Shown: positions 1-11,315, counted from the stretch's first letter. The stretch: DNA of 64,000 nucleotides from Klebsiella sp. BIGb0138 (GCF_004342285.1 NZ_SMCV01000006.1:124001-188000); one strand, 5' to 3'. Notes: generated by a model from the sequence alone, not told the origin. Numbers and translations are program-made.

Positions 1-897
1 CACCACAAACACGCCACCCATAATCACCAGCAGGAACTCCTGGCGCAGCAGCACGGCAATGATGCCCAGCGCGCCGCCCAGGGCCAGTGAGCCGACATCG
101 CCCATAAAGACCTGCGCCGGATAGGTGTTGAACCACAGAAAACCAAGACCCGCGCCGACAATAGCCGTACAGACGATAACCAGTTCGCCGGCGTGGCGCA
201 GGTAGGGAATGTGCAGGTAGTTGGCAAAGTTCATGTTACCCGTAGCCCAGGCCACCAGCGCAAAGCCCGCCGCCACAAACACGGTCGGCATAATCGCCAG
301 ACCATCCAGACCATCGGTCAGGTTGACCGCATTGCCGGTGCCGACAACCACGAAGTAGGCCAGCAGAATGTACAGCAGCCCCAGCTGCGGCATGATGTCT
401 TTAAAGAACGGCACCACCAGCTGAGTGGCTGGCGTATCTTTCCCGGCCAGATACAGCGCGAAGGCAACGCCCAGCGCAATCACCGACATCCAGAAATACT
501 TCCAGCGGGCAATCAGGCCCTTGGTGTCTTTACGCACGACTTTGCGGTAGTCATCGACAAAACCGATAATGCCGTAACCGATCAGCACCGTCAGGACGCA
601 CCAGACGTACGGGTTCGACGGGTAAGCCCACAGCAGCACGGATACCACAATCGCGGTCAGGATCATGATCCCGCCCATGGTTGGGGTGCCTTTCTTGCTG
701 AAATGCGATTCCGGGCCGTCGCTACGTACGACCTGACCGAAGGAGAGTTTTTGCAGACGGGCGATCATGCGCGGGCCCATCCACAACGAGATGAACAGCG
801 CGGTCAGCAGGCTGACGATGGCGCGAAACGTCAGATAGGAAAAGACGTTAAAGCCGGAATAATATTTGACCAGATGTTCGGCCAGCCATACTAACAT
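1..897 (-). CDS. mraY: Phospho-N-acetylmuramoyl-pentapeptide-transferase MraY (3' end beyond window)
   Basis: MraY transfers phospho-MurNAc-pentapeptide from UDP to undecaprenyl phosphate on the inner membrane, forming lipid I. Reading the minus strand from the ATG at 897 gives [13 protein letters not shown], the typical enterobacterial start, and the frame stays open to base 1 (299 codons of about 360). Visible landmarks are the FVDDYRK pair of catalytic aspartates, NLTDGLDG, and FMGDVGS. Many hydrophobic segments fit a polytopic membrane enzyme. The start overlaps the end of murF by 7 nt, implying coupled translation in the dcw operon. The C-terminal part lies outside the window. Confidence 0.97.
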   Translation of the reverse strand, partial: MLVWLAEHLVKYYSGFNVFSYLTFRAIVSLLTALFISLWMGPRMIARLQKLSFGQVVRSDGPESHFSKKGTPTMGGIMILTAIVVSVLLWAYPSNPYVWCVLTVLIGYGIIGFVDDYRKVVRKDTKGLIARWKYFWMSVIALGVAFALYLAGKDTPATQLVVPFFKDIMPQLGLLYILLAYFVVVGTGNAVNLTDGLDGLAIMPTVFVAAGFALVAWATGNMNFANYLHIPYLRHAGELVIVCTAIVGAGLGFLWFNTYPAQVFMGDVGSLALGGALGIIAVLLRQEFLLVIMGGVFVV

Positions 898-2249
898 GTT
901 CCATTCTCCTGTAATGCGCGTACGACCTCTTCCATGGCGGCACTACGTGAACCCTTCACTAAAATGGTGATAATACTGTGTTCTGACAGCAGTTCGCGCA
1001 GACGAGCCACCAGCGATGCTTTATCGCTGAAGTGTTCGCCCACCGTGCTGGCGCGGCTGATTTCCGCGCTCAGCACGCCGGTGCTGAGTACCCGATCAAG
1101 CCCTGCCGCTTTCGCCGCTTCGCCAACCTGACGGTGGCAGACTTCGCTTTCCGTACCCAGTTCAGCCATATCGCCGACCACCAGCACGCGATAACCCGGC
1201 ATCTCTGACAGCACCTGTACCGCGGCGGTCAGCGAACCGACGTTGGCATTATAGGAGTCATCAAGCAGCAGTTGGTTTTCCGCAAGAACGATCGGGAACA
1301 GACGCCCAGGCACCGCTTGCAGCTGCGCCAGACCGGCTTTTACCGCGTTTAACCCTGCGCCAACCGCCATCGCCAGCGAGGCGGCAGCCAGCGCGTTGGC
1401 GATATTATGCCGCCCCGGCAGCGGTAGCAGAACATCCACGCTCCCCAGCGGGGTTTGCAGCGTAAATTCCGTACCGTGGCTGGTGACGTGAATATTGGTG
1501 GCCGTAAAGTCGCTGTTAGCCGCGTTCGGCGAGAAGCGCCATACCTTGCGCGCGCCAATCACGTTTTGCCAGTTCAGCCAGTCGTTATTGTCAGCGTTAA
1601 GAATCGCGATGCCGTTTTCCGCCAGGCCGGTAAAGATTTCACCCTTTGCTTTCGCCACGCCCGCCAGCGACCCAAAACCTTCGAGGTGCGCGGCGGCCAG
1701 ATTATTGACCAATGCCGCTTCCGGGCGCGTCAGGCTGACGGTCCAGGCAATTTCGCCCTGGTGGTTCGCCCCAAGCTCGATAACCGCATACTGGTGCTCT
1801 TTAGTCAGACGCAGCAGCGTCATCGGCACGCCGATATCGTTATTCAGGTTGCCGGCGGTATACAGCGTATTGCCGCACTGACCGAGAATCGCTGCGGTCA
1901 TCTCTTTGACCGAGGTTTTCCCGGAAGAACCGGTTAACGCCACAACGCGGGCCGGAACCTGCTGACGCACCCATGCCGCCAGCTCGCCGAAGGCCAGGCG
2001 GGTATCTTTCACCAGCACCTGAGGTAAATCACTGTCCAGCTTACGACTCACCAGCAGCGCGCCTGCGCCCGCTTGCCGCGCCTGTTCAGCAAAATCGTGA
2101 CCATCAAAGCGCTCGCCTTTCAGCGCCACGAACAGGCAGCCCGCCGTAATTTTACGGGTATCCGAAGTGACCTCATCAATGGCCAGATCGTGACCGTGCA
2201 GCTCGCCGTGCGTAATCCCGGCGAGCTGGCTTAAGGTAAAGCGAATCAT
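891..2249 (-). CDS. murF: UDP-MurNAc-tripeptide--D-alanyl-D-alanine ligase MurF
   Basis: MurF adds the D-Ala-D-Ala dipeptide to UDP-MurNAc-tripeptide, the last cytoplasmic step of peptidoglycan precursor synthesis. The 452-residue protein has the Mur ligase ATP-binding loop GSSGKTS at residues 107-113, then the central domain ([13 protein letters not shown]) and the C-terminal domain with [10 protein letters not shown]. Length matches the family. It overlaps murE upstream by 4 nt and mraY downstream by 7 nt, so it is read from the shared dcw message. Nothing unusual is seen. Confidence 0.98.
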   Translation of the reverse strand: MIRFTLSQLAGITHGELHGHDLAIDEVTSDTRKITAGCLFVALKGERFDGHDFAEQARQAGAGALLVSRKLDSDLPQVLVKDTRLAFGELAAWVRQQVPARVVALTGSSGKTSVKEMTAAILGQCGNTLYTAGNLNNDIGVPMTLLRLTKEHQYAVIELGANHQGEIAWTVSLTRPEAALVNNLAAAHLEGFGSLAGVAKAKGEIFTGLAENGIAILNADNNDWLNWQNVIGARKVWRFSPNAANSDFTATNIHVTSHGTEFTLQTPLGSVDVLLPLPGRHNIANALAAASLAMAVGAGLNAVKAGLAQLQAVPGRLFPIVLAENQLLLDDSYNANVGSLTAAVQVLSEMPGYRVLVVGDMAELGTESEVCHRQVGEAAKAAGLDRVLSTGVLSAEISRASTVGEHFSDKASLVARLRELLSEHSIITILVKGSRSAAMEEVVRALQENGTC

Positions 2250-3733
2250 GCTACCGCTCCCAGCAGACGCGCCACGGTGACGCGATCGGAGTAGTCAAGG
2301 CGACGATTGCCGACAATCTGGTAATCCTCATGGCCTTTCCCGGCGACCAGCACCACGTCGTTCTCTTGCGCCTGCATCACGGCGTTCGTCACCGCTTCGG
2401 CCCGGCCCTCTTTGACCTTCGCATGGCCGGCGTCCAGCATCCCGGCGAGAATATCGTTGATGATCGCGCGGGGCTCTTCGGTGCGCGGGTTGTCATCGGT
2501 CACGACAACAATATCGGCGAATTCTTCGGCGATGGCGCCCATCAGCGGACGTTTGCCCTTATCGCGGTCGCCGCCGCAGCCGAAGACGCACCACAGCTTG
2601 CCGTTGCAATGCAGACGTGCCGCCTGCAGCGCTTTCTCCAGCGCATCAGGGGTATGGGCATAATCCACCACCACCGTCGGTTTGCCCGGCGCGCTAAACA
2701 CTTCCATACGGCCACAAACCGGCTGCAGACGCGCAGCGGTTTTCAGCAGCTCCGCCAGCGGATAACCCAACGCCAGCAGCGTCGCCAGCGCCAGCAGCAG
2801 GTTGCTGACGTTAAACGCGCCCATCAGGCGGCTTTCAATTTCGCCCTTGCCCCAGCTGGATTCAAAGTGGATCGTCGCGCCGCTGTCGTGATAGTTCACG
2901 GCCGTCGCCTTCAGCCAGCGACCGTGGCAGTTCGGATTGATATGATCTGCCATCGAGACGGCAACCGCGTCCGGCAGCTTCGCCAGCCAGCGGCGGCCCA
3001 CTTCATCATCGGCGTTGACGATAGCCTGACCGCAATGATGCGTGGAATAAAGCAGCCATTTCGCCGCTTCGTAATGTTCCATATCACCGTGATAATCGAG
3101 ATGATCGCGGCTTAAGTTGGTAAAGACCGATGCGGCAAACTGCAGCGACGCCACGCGATGCTGAACCAGCCCGTGAGAAGAGACCTCCATCGCCGCGAAC
3201 GTTGCCCCCTGCCCTGCGAGGCCGGAAAGCACGTGCTGCACATCGACCGCAGAGCCGGTGGTGTTTTCCGTCGGAATCACTTTCTCCAGCAGACCGTTAC
3301 CGACGGTCCCCATCACCGCGCTGGTTTCGCCCAGCAGTTTGGCCCATTGCGCCAGCAGTTGAGTGGTGGTGGTTTTGCCGTTGGTTCCGGTTACGCCGAC
3401 CAGGCGCAGCTGTTGCGACGGCTGATGGTAAAAACGCCCGGCCAGCGCAGACAGGCGCTCGTTGAGCTGGCTCAGATAAATCACCGGCACGCCGTGCATT
3501 TCACGGATTTCGCCATCTGTAGCCTCGTCTTTGGCCTCAGCAATAATGGCAGCAACACCTTGCGCTATCGCCTGCGGGATATAACGACGCCCGTCCGCCT
3601 GATGACCTGATACCGCGACAAAGAGATCGCCGGAAGCAGCCACCCGGCTGTCCAGCGTCATCTCTCGCAGAATTCGCTCCGGCGCATTTGGCACCCACGG
3701 AGCGAGAAGGTCGCGCAAATTACGATCTGCCAC
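2246..3733 (-). CDS. murE: UDP-MurNAc-L-Ala-D-Glu:meso-diaminopimelate ligase MurE
   Basis: MurE adds meso-diaminopimelate to UDP-MurNAc-L-Ala-D-Glu in the cytoplasm. The 495-residue product equals the E. coli length. The ATP loop GTNGKTT is at residues 116-122, and the DNPR tetrapeptide in the C-terminal domain is the signature of the meso-DAP-specific enzymes of Gram-negative bacteria. The start overlaps the ftsI stop by 14 nt and the stop overlaps murF by 4 nt, the tight packing of the dcw operon. Confidence 0.98.
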   Translation of the reverse strand: MADRNLRDLLAPWVPNAPERILREMTLDSRVAASGDLFVAVSGHQADGRRYIPQAIAQGVAAIIAEAKDEATDGEIREMHGVPVIYLSQLNERLSALAGRFYHQPSQQLRLVGVTGTNGKTTTTQLLAQWAKLLGETSAVMGTVGNGLLEKVIPTENTTGSAVDVQHVLSGLAGQGATFAAMEVSSHGLVQHRVASLQFAASVFTNLSRDHLDYHGDMEHYEAAKWLLYSTHHCGQAIVNADDEVGRRWLAKLPDAVAVSMADHINPNCHGRWLKATAVNYHDSGATIHFESSWGKGEIESRLMGAFNVSNLLLALATLLALGYPLAELLKTAARLQPVCGRMEVFSAPGKPTVVVDYAHTPDALEKALQAARLHCNGKLWCVFGCGGDRDKGKRPLMGAIAEEFADIVVVTDDNPRTEEPRAIINDILAGMLDAGHAKVKEGRAEAVTNAVMQAQENDVVLVAGKGHEDYQIVGNRRLDYSDRVTVARLLGAVA

Positions 3734-5486
3734 CTGTTCCCTCGCCTTGATTAATCACAAATTCACTTTTTTCGCCCGTTGCCAACGCATCCGGCTCAAT
3801 GTTCATGGTACGCAGCACGCCGCCCATGATGGCACCGAAGACCGGCGCGGAAACGGCGCCGCCGTAGTATTTACCCGCCTGCGGGTCGTTGATCACCACC
3901 ACCAGCGCGAAACGCGGGTGGCTGGCGGGCGCAACGCCTGCGGTGTAAGCAATGTATTTGTTGATGTAGCGACCATCCGGCCCTACTTTTTTCGCCGTAC
4001 CGGTCTTAATCGCGATGCGGTAGCCTTTAATCGCCGCCTTCACCCCGCCGCCGCCGGGCAGCGCCACGCTTTCCATCATATGCACAACGGTGCGAACGAG
4101 AGGTTCCGGGAAGACGCGCTCCCCGGGAACCGGCGGATCAACTTTGGTAATCGACAGCGGACGATAGATGCCATAGCTGCCGATCGTTGCGTAGACTCGC
4201 GCTAACTGTAACGGCGTTACCATTAGCCCATAGCCGAAAGAAAAGGTGGCCCTCTCTATGTCAGACCACCGTTGTTTTTGAGGGTATAAGCCACTGCGTT
4301 CTCCGACCAACCCCAAATTGGTCGCTTTTCCCAGTCCAAAACGTGAGTAAGTATCTACTAACGCTGAGGACGGCATCGCTAACGCCAGCTTGGAAACACC
4401 GACGTTACTCGACTTCTGTAGTACCCCGGTCAGGGTCAATTCGCTGTAGCGCGCCACGTCTTTGATCTCGTGGCCGTTAATACGGTAAGGAATGGTATTC
4501 AGCACGGTATTTTCGTTCACAATGCCGCGCTGCAGCGCCGTCATCACCACCATCGGTTTCACCGTTGAACCCGGTTCGAACACGTCGGTGATGGCGCGGT
4601 TGCGCATGATGTCTTTTGCCGTGCCGGAGAAATTATTCGGGTTATAGGACGGGCTGTTCGCCATCGCCAGTACTTCGCCGGTGCTGACATCCACCAGTAC
4701 CGCACTTCCCGATTCGGCTTTGTTAAACGCCACGGCGTTGTTCAGTTCGCGATAAACCAGCGCCTGCAGGCGCTCATCGATGCTCAGCGCAAGGTTATGC
4801 GCGGCCTGGCTGTCGGTGGAAGAGATATCTTCAATGACGCGGCCATAGCGGTCTTTACGCACAATACGCTCGCCTGGCTGGCCGGTAAGCCATTTGTCAA
4901 AGCTCTTCTCAACGCCTTCAATCCCCTGGCTATCCACGTTGGTGAAGCCAATAAGGTGAGCGGTAACTTCGCCTGACGGGTAGTAGCGGCGCGACTCTTC
5001 GCGCATGTGAATCCCCGGCAGTTTGAGTTTCTTAATGTAATCTGCCATATCAGGGTTGACCTGACGGGCCAGATAGATAAAGCGCATTCTCGGGTTGGTA
5101 TTGATGCGCGATGCCAGCTGATCCAGCGGCATGTTTAACGCATCGGCCAACGCCTTCCAGCGATTATCGAGGGTGACGCCGCCGGCATCATGCAGCTCTT
5201 TCGGGTCAGCCCAAATCGCCTTCACCGGCACGCTCACCGCCAGCGGACGGCCTGAGCGGTCGGTAATCATCCCGCGGGCGGTCGAAACCTCCTGCACGCG
5301 CAGAGATCGCATATCACCCTGACGCACCAGCATGTCCGGGCTGATCACCTGCAGCCAGGCCACGCGGCCCAACAGGAAAGCCAGAGCCAGCAGAATACAG
5401 CCGCACAGCAACGCAAAACGCCAACTGATAAAGTTGGCCTGTTCTTCCTGACGTTTTGGTTTTAGCGTTTTCGGCGCTGCTTTCAT
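3720..5486 (-). CDS. ftsI: Septal peptidoglycan transpeptidase FtsI (PBP3)
   Basis: FtsI is the division-specific DD-transpeptidase, anchored in the inner membrane and recruited by FtsW, FtsL, FtsB and FtsQ. It has a cytoplasmic tail, one membrane anchor near residues 20-40, a pedestal domain and a transpeptidase domain with the three active-site motifs STVK (near 307), SSN (near 359) and KTGT (near 494). I chose the ATG at 5486 because it gives MKAAPKT and 588 residues, the E. coli length; an in-frame start three codons earlier is possible. It follows ftsL by 15 nt and overlaps murE by 14 nt. Confidence 0.97.
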   Translation of the reverse strand: MKAAPKTLKPKRQEEQANFISWRFALLCGCILLALAFLLGRVAWLQVISPDMLVRQGDMRSLRVQEVSTARGMITDRSGRPLAVSVPVKAIWADPKELHDAGGVTLDNRWKALADALNMPLDQLASRINTNPRMRFIYLARQVNPDMADYIKKLKLPGIHMREESRRYYPSGEVTAHLIGFTNVDSQGIEGVEKSFDKWLTGQPGERIVRKDRYGRVIEDISSTDSQAAHNLALSIDERLQALVYRELNNAVAFNKAESGSAVLVDVSTGEVLAMANSPSYNPNNFSGTAKDIMRNRAITDVFEPGSTVKPMVVMTALQRGIVNENTVLNTIPYRINGHEIKDVARYSELTLTGVLQKSSNVGVSKLALAMPSSALVDTYSRFGLGKATNLGLVGERSGLYPQKQRWSDIERATFSFGYGLMVTPLQLARVYATIGSYGIYRPLSITKVDPPVPGERVFPEPLVRTVVHMMESVALPGGGGVKAAIKGYRIAIKTGTAKKVGPDGRYINKYIAYTAGVAPASHPRFALVVVINDPQAGKYYGGAVSAPVFGAIMGGVLRTMNIEPDALATGEKSEFVINQGEGTGGRS

Positions 5487-5501
5487 GCGTCGCAATAATC
5501 C

Positions 5502-5867
5502 TTATTTTTGTACAACGATATTTTCTTGTGATGGATCGACGTGTTGCATCTGCAACTTCTCGGTCGCGATCCGCTCAACCCGACTATGATCGCCGAGCGC
5601 GTTCTCTTCGAGGATCAGGTTTCGCCATTCAATATCCAGCGCGTCACGTTCCAGAACCAGTTGTTCACGCTGCGCGGTTAACAGACGGGTATGGTGCGCC
5701 GTCGTCACTACGGTAATCGCCGTTATGATGATGCAAATGAACAGACAGAGTGGCAGCTTCCCAAACCGCAGAAGATCGTCCCCGATAACGCCAGGCAAGG
5801 CATGACGCTCGTTGCTTCCTAACGATCCTTTAACTTTGCTTAAGGCTTCTGTCACTCTGCCGATCAT
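5502..5867 (-). CDS. ftsL: Cell division protein FtsL
   Basis: FtsL is a small bitopic protein of the divisome that forms a complex with FtsB and FtsQ and activates septal wall synthesis by FtsWI. The 121 residues comprise a basic cytoplasmic region, one transmembrane helix (about residues 38-58) and a periplasmic coiled coil rich in leucine and heptad positions ([19 protein letters not shown]). The sequence is nearly identical to the E. coli protein. It overlaps the rsmH stop by 4 nt. Confidence 0.97.
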   Translation of the reverse strand: MIGRVTEALSKVKGSLGSNERHALPGVIGDDLLRFGKLPLCLFICIIITAITVVTTAHHTRLLTAQREQLVLERDALDIEWRNLILEENALGDHSRVERIATEKLQMQHVDPSQENIVVQK

Positions 5868-6805
5868 GCGTTCGTCCTCTCTGCAATACGCAGAACTGAA
5901 CTACGGGCCCGTGGATTCTCTGCCACCTCTTCTTCGCCCGGCATCAACTTGCCTAGTGCCCGCAACTCACGGCCGCCCAGTTTTTTGAGCTGCTCTTCCG
6001 TCATCGGTAACCCAGCCGGAACCTGCGGACCGCGGCTTTGCTCACGCATAAAGCGCTTCACAATACGGTCTTCCAGCGAGTGGAAACTGATGATCGAAAG
6101 CCGCCCGCCCGGGGCCAGCACGCTGAGCGAGCTTTTTAGCGCCTGCTCTATCTCCTCCAGTTCACTGTTCACCCAAATGCGCACCGCCTGGAAGGTACGG
6201 GTCGCGGGATGTTTGAACTTGTCCTTCACCGGGGTCGCCGCCGTCACCACTTCCGCCAGCTCTTTCGTGCGGGTCATGGGTGCAATACGGTTGCGCTCAA
6301 CGATGGCGCGCGCGATACGCTTACCGAAACGCTCTTCGCCAAAGGTTTTAATCACCCAGGCGATATCGGCCTCCTCGGCAGTCTGGAGCCACTCGGCGGC
6401 AGACTGACCGCGGGTAGGATCCATCCGCATATCCAGCGGGCCATCGCGCATAAACGAGAAGCCGCGTTCAGCGTCATCAAGCTGCGGTGAAGAGACGCCA
6501 AGATCGAGAAGAATCCCGTCGATCTTGCCCGTCAGTTGGCGCTCACTAACATAATCTGCAAGCGCAGAGAAAGGTCCATGTATGATGGAAAAGCGTGGGT
6601 CATCAATGGTCTTCGCCACGGCGATAGCCTGCGGATCGCGATCGATAGCCAGCAGGCGGCCTTCCGCTCCCAGCTGGGAGAGGATCAGACGCGAGTGTCC
6701 GCCGCGACCAAAGGTCCCATCAATGTAGATACCATCCGGACGGATATTCAGGCCGTTGACGGCTTCATCCAGAAGTACCGTAGTGTGTTTAAAATTTTCC
6801 ATCAT
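5864..6805 (-). CDS. rsmH: 16S rRNA m4C1402 methyltransferase RsmH
   Basis: RsmH (formerly MraW) methylates N4 of C1402 in 16S rRNA using S-adenosylmethionine. The SAM-binding segment [12 protein letters not shown] is near residues 28-39, followed by [14 protein letters not shown] and the C-terminal RIAERTNA. A longer in-frame reading exists, but its first 37 codons lie inside mraZ and look nothing like the family. The ATG at 6805 gives [16 protein letters not shown] and 313 residues, as in E. coli. It starts one base after the mraZ stop. Confidence 0.97.
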   Translation of the reverse strand: MMENFKHTTVLLDEAVNGLNIRPDGIYIDGTFGRGGHSRLILSQLGAEGRLLAIDRDPQAIAVAKTIDDPRFSIIHGPFSALADYVSERQLTGKIDGILLDLGVSSPQLDDAERGFSFMRDGPLDMRMDPTRGQSAAEWLQTAEEADIAWVIKTFGEERFGKRIARAIVERNRIAPMTRTKELAEVVTAATPVKDKFKHPATRTFQAVRIWVNSELEEIEQALKSSLSVLAPGGRLSIISFHSLEDRIVKRFMREQSRGPQVPAGLPMTEEQLKKLGGRELRALGKLMPGEEEVAENPRARSSVLRIAERTNA

Positions 6806-6806
6806 G

Positions 6807-7265
6807 TTATAGAGACAAATCCTGCAGACGCTCCGATAGCTCGTCGGTAGCGGACTGCTCAGCGTCGATATCTTCCTTGACCCGTTGATACCAGGTCGTT
6901 TCATCCCACAGCTCAAACTTATTGAACTGCCCGACCAGCATCACTTCTTTTGTCAGCCCGGCATGTTGCCGTAACACCGGCGCAATCAACAGACGCCCGG
7001 CATTATCCATCTGACATTCGCTGGCATGACCCAAAAGCAGACGCTGTACACGCCGCTCAACGGGATTCATGCTCGATAAACGCGACAATTTTTGCTCGAT
7101 GATTTCCCATTCAGGCAAGGGGTAAAGCAGCAGGCACGGGTGATGAATGTCAATGGTACAAACCAGTTGACCGGAAGCGTCTTCGATCAGCCCGTCGCGG
7201 TATCGCGTCGGCACGGCCAGACGGCCTTTGCTGTCGAGATTGACTAACGTTGCCCCACGGAACAT
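6807..7265 (-). CDS. mraZ: Transcriptional regulator MraZ
   Basis: MraZ is a ring-forming DNA-binding protein that represses its own dcw promoter. The 152-residue protein has two tandem SpoVT/AbrB-like halves, each with the DxxxR type motif ([16 protein letters not shown] near residues 9-24 and [14 protein letters not shown]). The ATG at 7265 was chosen because it gives [14 protein letters not shown], the conserved start; the 12 codons upstream in frame cover its operator. Direct repeats of the MraZ box lie immediately upstream, so autoregulation is likely preserved. Confidence 0.97.
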   Translation of the reverse strand: MFRGATLVNLDSKGRLAVPTRYRDGLIEDASGQLVCTIDIHHPCLLLYPLPEWEIIEQKLSRLSSMNPVERRVQRLLLGHASECQMDNAGRLLIAPVLRQHAGLTKEVMLVGQFNKFELWDETTWYQRVKEDIDAEQSATDELSERLQDLSL

Positions 7266-7274
7266 GCCAGCCTC

Positions 7275-7309
7275 ACCCCTTTTCGCCACTTTAACCCACA
7301 AATTCCCAC
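7275..7309 (-). promoter_or_regulatory. MraZ operator repeats
   Basis: On the minus strand, 10-bp-spaced repeats precede mraZ: GTGGG at 7305-7309, GTGGG at 7295-7299, GTGGC at 7285-7289, and GGGGT at 7275-7279. MraZ is known to bind TGGG-type direct repeats with this period in the dcw promoter. The third copy is imperfect. The last element also lies close to the ribosome binding site, about 10 nt before the ATG. Confidence 0.75.
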
Positions 7310-7316
7310 CAGAAGG

Positions 7317-7346
7317 AGTTTACGGAGCGGAGGAAAAGCTTGTCAA
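7317..7346 (-). promoter_or_regulatory. dcw operon promoter (Pmra)
   Basis: On the minus strand a perfect TTGACA (7346-7341) is followed after 18 bp by TAAACT (7322-7317). It sits just upstream of the MraZ boxes and matches the position and sequence of the E. coli mra promoter that drives the start of the dcw cluster. Confidence 0.75.
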
Positions 7347-7820
7347 GCCAGCACGAATACCAACGAAGCTCAAAAACCCATTATTTGCAGCCGATATTAG
7401 GCCTGATGAAATAATCATCACCAAACGAGGCAAATTAACGCTATGAATACGTGTAAGAAAACAACCAACAAATTCGTAACAGTTAAAAGCAACAAAATAT
7501 CTTCGGTGGGAAAATATAAAGTGTCAGTTTGCGACGCGAGCGGCATTTTAGGCGATTATGATGTCCGTTAACAGTGTCTCTTGTCGTCGGAGAGGCACTC
7601 TTGCTGCGGGGTACGGGGAGATGAGCGGCGGATTAGCCGTAAAATGATTGTTAATTCAGCGATTAACTTAATGAATGTAACAAAATAATACAAATAAAAG
7701 CCAATTTATCTTCTTTTATAGCCGGGGGAGACTACAGAACACGCCCTGCGGAATAAAACAAAATAATGCGTAAAGAAGTTTAGGGATTTGTCTGAAAGCG
7801 ATTCAATTTGGCATTTTCAT
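7347..7820. other. AT-rich non-coding stretch between cra and mraZ
   Basis: About 470 bases without a convincing gene. It is clearly more AT-rich than its neighbours (for example 7443-7520 and 7641-7720). The short reading frames here do not resemble proteins I know. A gene-free gap of similar size occurs at this place in E. coli. No small RNA or operator could be assigned. Confidence 0.5.
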
Positions 7821-7881
7821 GATAATTTGTACGGATTATCGCCAGACGATTCTTCGTCTGGCGAGCCAGATACAAATTATC
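7821..7881. repeat. Nested inverted repeat downstream of cra
   Basis: Two perfect inverted repeats are nested. The outer 11-bp arms are GATAATTTGTA at 7821-7831 and its complement at 7871-7881. The inner 10-bp arms are CGCCAGACGA at 7840-7849 and its complement at 7854-7863, with a TTCT loop. Seven to eight unpaired bases separate the two stems. It begins 30 nt after the cra stop. No T-run follows on either strand, so it is not a standard intrinsic terminator, though it may end or stabilise the cra message. Confidence 0.8.
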
Positions 7882-7911
7882 CGGGCGTCCCGATACGAAT
7901 AATCCTGGCGA

Positions 7912-8916
7912 TCAGCGACGGTTCAGACTACCGCGGCGATACAGATTACGCCGGATACGGCTTAAACCCGGCTTTGGCTTACGCGGTTCGTCAAGGCTGG
8001 CCAGCACAATCTCCAGCACGCGTTCAGCAACGTCGCGATGGCGCTGGGCCACGGCCAGTACCGGGCACTGCAGGAAATCCAGCAGTTCGTTGTCGCCGAA
8101 GGTCGCAATCGCCAGTTCGGACGGCAGTTTCCCTTCCCGACGCAGCGTCACATCCATGACCCCCTGCAACAGCGGGAATGAGGTGGTGAACAGCGCCTGC
8201 GGCATCGGATGTGTTTCCAGCCACTTCTCAAACAACTGCGCCGCCGCTTCGCGTTCAAAGCTGTTGGCATACAGATACTGCACCTCACGCGGATCGTCAC
8301 TCCACGCGCTACGGAACCCCTGTTCACGCAGGAAGCTCACCGACAGCTCCGGCAACGCGCCCAGATAGAGCACGCTTTCGCCGGGGAATTTGCGCAGCTC
8401 AGCAGCCAGCATTTCCGCATCATCCTGATCGGCACCGACTACGCTGGTGAAATGCTCGCGATCGAGCGCACGGTCAAGGGCGACAATCGGAAAAGGATCG
8501 TTGGCCCAGCGCTGATAGAACGGATGCTCAGGTGGTAATGACGTTGAGACGATAATGGCATCGACCTGACGCTGCAGGAGATGCTCAATACAGCGCATCT
8601 CGTTATCAGGCTGATCTTCCGAACAGGCGATCAGCAGCTGATAGCCGCGCTGGCGCGCCTGGCGTTCCAGGTAGTTAGCAATACGGGTATAGCTGGTATT
8701 TTCCAGATCGGGAATGACCAGGCCAATAGAACGCGTGCGTCCTGCACGCAAGCCAGCAGCGACCGCATTTGGGTGATAGTTGTGCTCACGAACGACAGCC
8801 ATCACTTTTTCAACCGTTTTGTCGCTAACGCGGTACTGCTTCGCTTTACCATTAATCACATAGCTAGCGGTGGTTCGCGAGACACCGGCCAGCCGGGCGA
8901 TTTCATCCAGTTTCAC
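7912..8916 (-). CDS. cra: Catabolite repressor/activator Cra (FruR)
   Basis: Cra is the LacI-family regulator of carbon flow, released from DNA by fructose 1-phosphate. The helix-turn-helix is at residues 2-22 ([20 protein letters not shown]), followed by a periplasmic-binding-protein-like effector domain. I place the start at the GTG at 8916, which gives 334 residues as in E. coli and is preceded by AAGGGG six bases upstream. The frame stays open upstream for more than 39 codons, but that part covers the ilvH terminator and is not family-like. It lies downstream of ilvIH on the same strand. Confidence 0.96.
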   Translation of the reverse strand: MKLDEIARLAGVSRTTASYVINGKAKQYRVSDKTVEKVMAVVREHNYHPNAVAAGLRAGRTRSIGLVIPDLENTSYTRIANYLERQARQRGYQLLIACSEDQPDNEMRCIEHLLQRQVDAIIVSTSLPPEHPFYQRWANDPFPIVALDRALDREHFTSVVGADQDDAEMLAAELRKFPGESVLYLGALPELSVSFLREQGFRSAWSDDPREVQYLYANSFEREAAAQLFEKWLETHPMPQALFTTSFPLLQGVMDVTLRREGKLPSELAIATFGDNELLDFLQCPVLAVAQRHRDVAERVLEIVLASLDEPRKPKPGLSRIRRNLYRRGSLNRR

Positions 8917-9042
8917 AATTGCCCCTTGGGTAATAAGTACAGAACATAACCTTTCTTCAGCTATGGATTCATTTACATAACATCTAAACGCAGAATAGTT
9001 AGCGCAGCAACCGCTTTTGTCTACAGTTCCCACCGATTTCGC

Positions 9043-9079
9043 AAAAAAATAACCCGACAGATTGTGTCGGGCTATTTTT
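9043..9079 (-). terminator. Intrinsic terminator after ilvIH
   Basis: A perfect 7-bp stem CCCGACA (9053-9059) and TGTCGGG (9065-9071) with a 5-nt loop is followed on the minus strand by TTATTTTTTT. A shorter T-run on the plus strand side makes it partly bidirectional. It lies just after the ilvH stop and separates ilvIH from cra. Confidence 0.9.
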
Positions 9080-9096
9080 ACGTCACTTTCAGGGAC

Positions 9097-9588
9097 TCAG
9101 CGCATGATTTTATCGCCGCGCGACAGTCCCACCACGCCGGAGCGCGCCACTTCGACAATTCGCGCGACGTCGCGCAGCGAAGCGAGGAAGGCGTCCAGCT
9201 TATCGCTGGTACCCGCCAGCTGAACGGTGTAGATAGACGGGGTGACATCGATGATCTGCCCACGGAAAATCTCCGTATTGCGTTTCACCTCTTCGCGACC
9301 AAAGCCGCTCGCCTGAACTTTAACTAACATAATTTCACGTTCCACGTGCGAGCTCTGTCCGAGCTCGCTGACCCGCAGTACGTCCACCAGCTTGTGCAGC
9401 TGTTTTTCAATCTGTTCGATCGCTTTCTCATCGCCGACGGTCTGAATGGTCATGCGCGAGAGCGTTGGATCGTCGGTCGGCGCCACCGTCAGGCTTTCAA
9501 TGTTATACCCACGCTGCGCAAAGAGACCGATGACGCGCGATAAGGCGCCCGATTCGTTTTCCAGTAAGACAGATAATATCCGGCGCAT
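9097..9588 (-). CDS. ilvH: Acetolactate synthase III small (regulatory) subunit IlvH
   Basis: IlvH is the valine-sensing regulatory subunit of acetolactate synthase isozyme III and is needed for full activity of IlvI. The 163 residues start with an ACT domain (about 2-77, [20 protein letters not shown]) and continue with the ALS small-subunit C-terminal domain. The ATG at 9588 was chosen to give MRRILSV and the E. coli length; a start 10 codons upstream lies inside ilvI. It begins 2 nt after the ilvI stop, so translation is likely coupled. Confidence 0.97.
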   Translation of the reverse strand: MRRILSVLLENESGALSRVIGLFAQRGYNIESLTVAPTDDPTLSRMTIQTVGDEKAIEQIEKQLHKLVDVLRVSELGQSSHVEREIMLVKVQASGFGREEVKRNTEIFRGQIIDVTPSIYTVQLAGTSDKLDAFLASLRDVARIVEVARSGVVGLSRGDKIMR

Positions 9589-9590
9589 AA

Positions 9591-11315
9591 TCAGGTTCTC
9601 TCCGTTTTGCTCAACCACATCTCATCCATGCCGCCGCCGCGGATCTGCATGGGGTACACATGCTCGCTGCCGTCTACCGTCACATCGACAAAGACCAGAC
9701 GATGATTACGCACCTGCTCCAGCGCTTCGGCCAGCTTCGACTCCAGCTCCTGCGGTTCGCTGATGCGAATCCCCACGTGGCCATAGGCTTCCGCCACCCG
9801 GACAAAATCCGGCAACGACTCCATATAGGACTGTGAATGGCGGCCGGAATAGATCATATCCTGCCACTGCTTCACCATCCCGAGATAGCGGTTGTTGAGG
9901 TTCAGCACCAGTACCGGCAGCTCATACTGCAGCGCGGTGGAAAGCTCCTGAATATTCATCTGGATGCTGCCATCGCCGGTCACACAAACGACGGTTTCCT
10001 CAGGCAGCGCCATCTTCACGCCGAGGGCGGCAGGCAGACCAAACCCCATGGTGCCCAGACCGCCGGAGTTAATCCAACGTCTTGGTTTATCGAAAGGATA
10101 ATACAGCGCGGCAAACATCTGATGCTGGCCGACATCGGAGGTGACGTAGGCATCGCCGTTGGTCAGACGCCAGATCGTCTCAATCACCGCCTGCGGTTTG
10201 ATCTTGCCGCTTTGCATATCGTATTGCAGGCAGTGGCGCGCGCGCCACTGCTCGATCCGCTGCCACCAGTCGCGGATCTCATCGTGCGGCTGCTGCGCCT
10301 CTTCCTGCTCCAGCAGTTCGAGCATTTGGTCCAGCACCTGACGGGCATCGCCGACGATCGGCACATCCGCCGGCACCGTTTTCGAAATAGAGGTCGGATC
10401 GATATCAATATGCAGCACCGTGGCATTCGGGCAGTATTTCGCCAGATTGTTGGTGGTGCGATCGTCAAAACGCACGCCGACGGCAAAAATGACGTCGGAG
10501 TGGTGCATGGTCATATTGGCTTCGTAAGTGCCGTGCATCCCCAGCATACCGAGCGCCTGCGGATGCGTGGCCGGGAAAGCCCCCAGCCCCATCAGCGATG
10601 AGGCAACCGGCAGGTTCAGTTTTTCCACCAGGGTACGCAGCTGTTCTTCGCACCGGGCGTTAATCGCCCCGCCGCCGACGTACACGACCGGATGTTTCGC
10701 CGCCACCAGCGTTTGCAGAGCACGTTTGATTTGCCCTTTATGACCGCTGGTCGTCGGATTATAGGAACGCATGCTGACGGTATCTGGCCAGACGTAGGGC
10801 AGCTTGTTAGCCGGATTGAGAATATCTTTGGGTAAATCAACCACTACCGGGCCTGGACGCCCGCTGGCCGCCAGCCAGAACGCTTTCTTCAGAACGCCCG
10901 GGATATCTTCCGTTTGTTTCACCAAGAAGCTGTGTTTCACCACCGGCCGGGAGATGCCGACCATATCACACTCCTGGAAAGCATCGTAACCAATCAGGGA
11001 AGTCGCCACCTGTCCGGAGAGGATCACCAGCGGAACAGAATCCATGTAGGCCGTTGCGATCCCGGTGATGGCATTGGTCGCGCCCGGACCTGAGGTCACC
11101 AGGACGACGCCAACTTCGCCGGTCGCGCGAGCAAGACCGTCCGCCATGTGCACCGCCGCCTGCTCATGGCGCACCAGAATATGATCGATACCGCCAAGGG
11201 TATGCAACGCATCATAGATATCGAGGACCGCGCCCCCGGGATAACCGAACACTTGCTTGACGCCCTGATCGACAAGCGATTGGACGACCATCTCGGCTCC
11301 TGACAACATCTCCAT
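9591..11315 (-). CDS. ilvI: Acetolactate synthase III large subunit IlvI
   Basis: IlvI is the catalytic, thiamine diphosphate- and FAD-dependent subunit that condenses pyruvate with pyruvate or 2-oxobutyrate at the first common step of branched-chain amino acid synthesis. The 574 residues show the N-terminal TPP-pyrimidine domain with the catalytic Glu51 ([12 protein letters not shown]), the central domain, and the C-terminal TPP-binding motif beginning GDGS at 447. TGGAGG lies six bases before the ATG. It forms an operon with ilvH. Lrp and LeuO control is known for E. coli; I did not identify those sites here. Confidence 0.98.
   Translation of the reverse strand: MEMLSGAEMVVQSLVDQGVKQVFGYPGGAVLDIYDALHTLGGIDHILVRHEQAAVHMADGLARATGEVGVVLVTSGPGATNAITGIATAYMDSVPLVILSGQVATSLIGYDAFQECDMVGISRPVVKHSFLVKQTEDIPGVLKKAFWLAASGRPGPVVVDLPKDILNPANKLPYVWPDTVSMRSYNPTTSGHKGQIKRALQTLVAAKHPVVYVGGGAINARCEEQLRTLVEKLNLPVASSLMGLGAFPATHPQALGMLGMHGTYEANMTMHHSDVIFAVGVRFDDRTTNNLAKYCPNATVLHIDIDPTSISKTVPADVPIVGDARQVLDQMLELLEQEEAQQPHDEIRDWWQRIEQWRARHCLQYDMQSGKIKPQAVIETIWRLTNGDAYVTSDVGQHQMFAALYYPFDKPRRWINSGGLGTMGFGLPAALGVKMALPEETVVCVTGDGSIQMNIQELSTALQYELPVLVLNLNNRYLGMVKQWQDMIYSGRHSQSYMESLPDFVRVAEAYGHVGIRISEPQELESKLAEALEQVRNHRLVFVDVTVDGSEHVYPMQIRGGGMDEMWLSKTERT

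Noticed and set aside
3720-5486. Possible beta-lactam resistance changes in FtsI
   Set aside because: The active-site motifs STVK, SSN and KTGT are normal and the differences from E. coli are spread over non-catalytic positions, as expected for another genus.
6806-6916. 37-codon extension of RsmH
   Set aside because: It lies inside mraZ and does not resemble the family; the start at 6805 gives the normal N-terminus.
8917-9060. Possible leader peptide (FruL-like) or N-terminal extension of Cra
   Set aside because: The frame upstream of the cra GTG is open and contains FFAKSVGT, which I recall from the E. coli leader FruL. However, the first part is encoded by the ilvH terminator and its T-run, there is no good start, and the frame has no stop before cra. 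Similarity seems to come from conserved terminator DNA.
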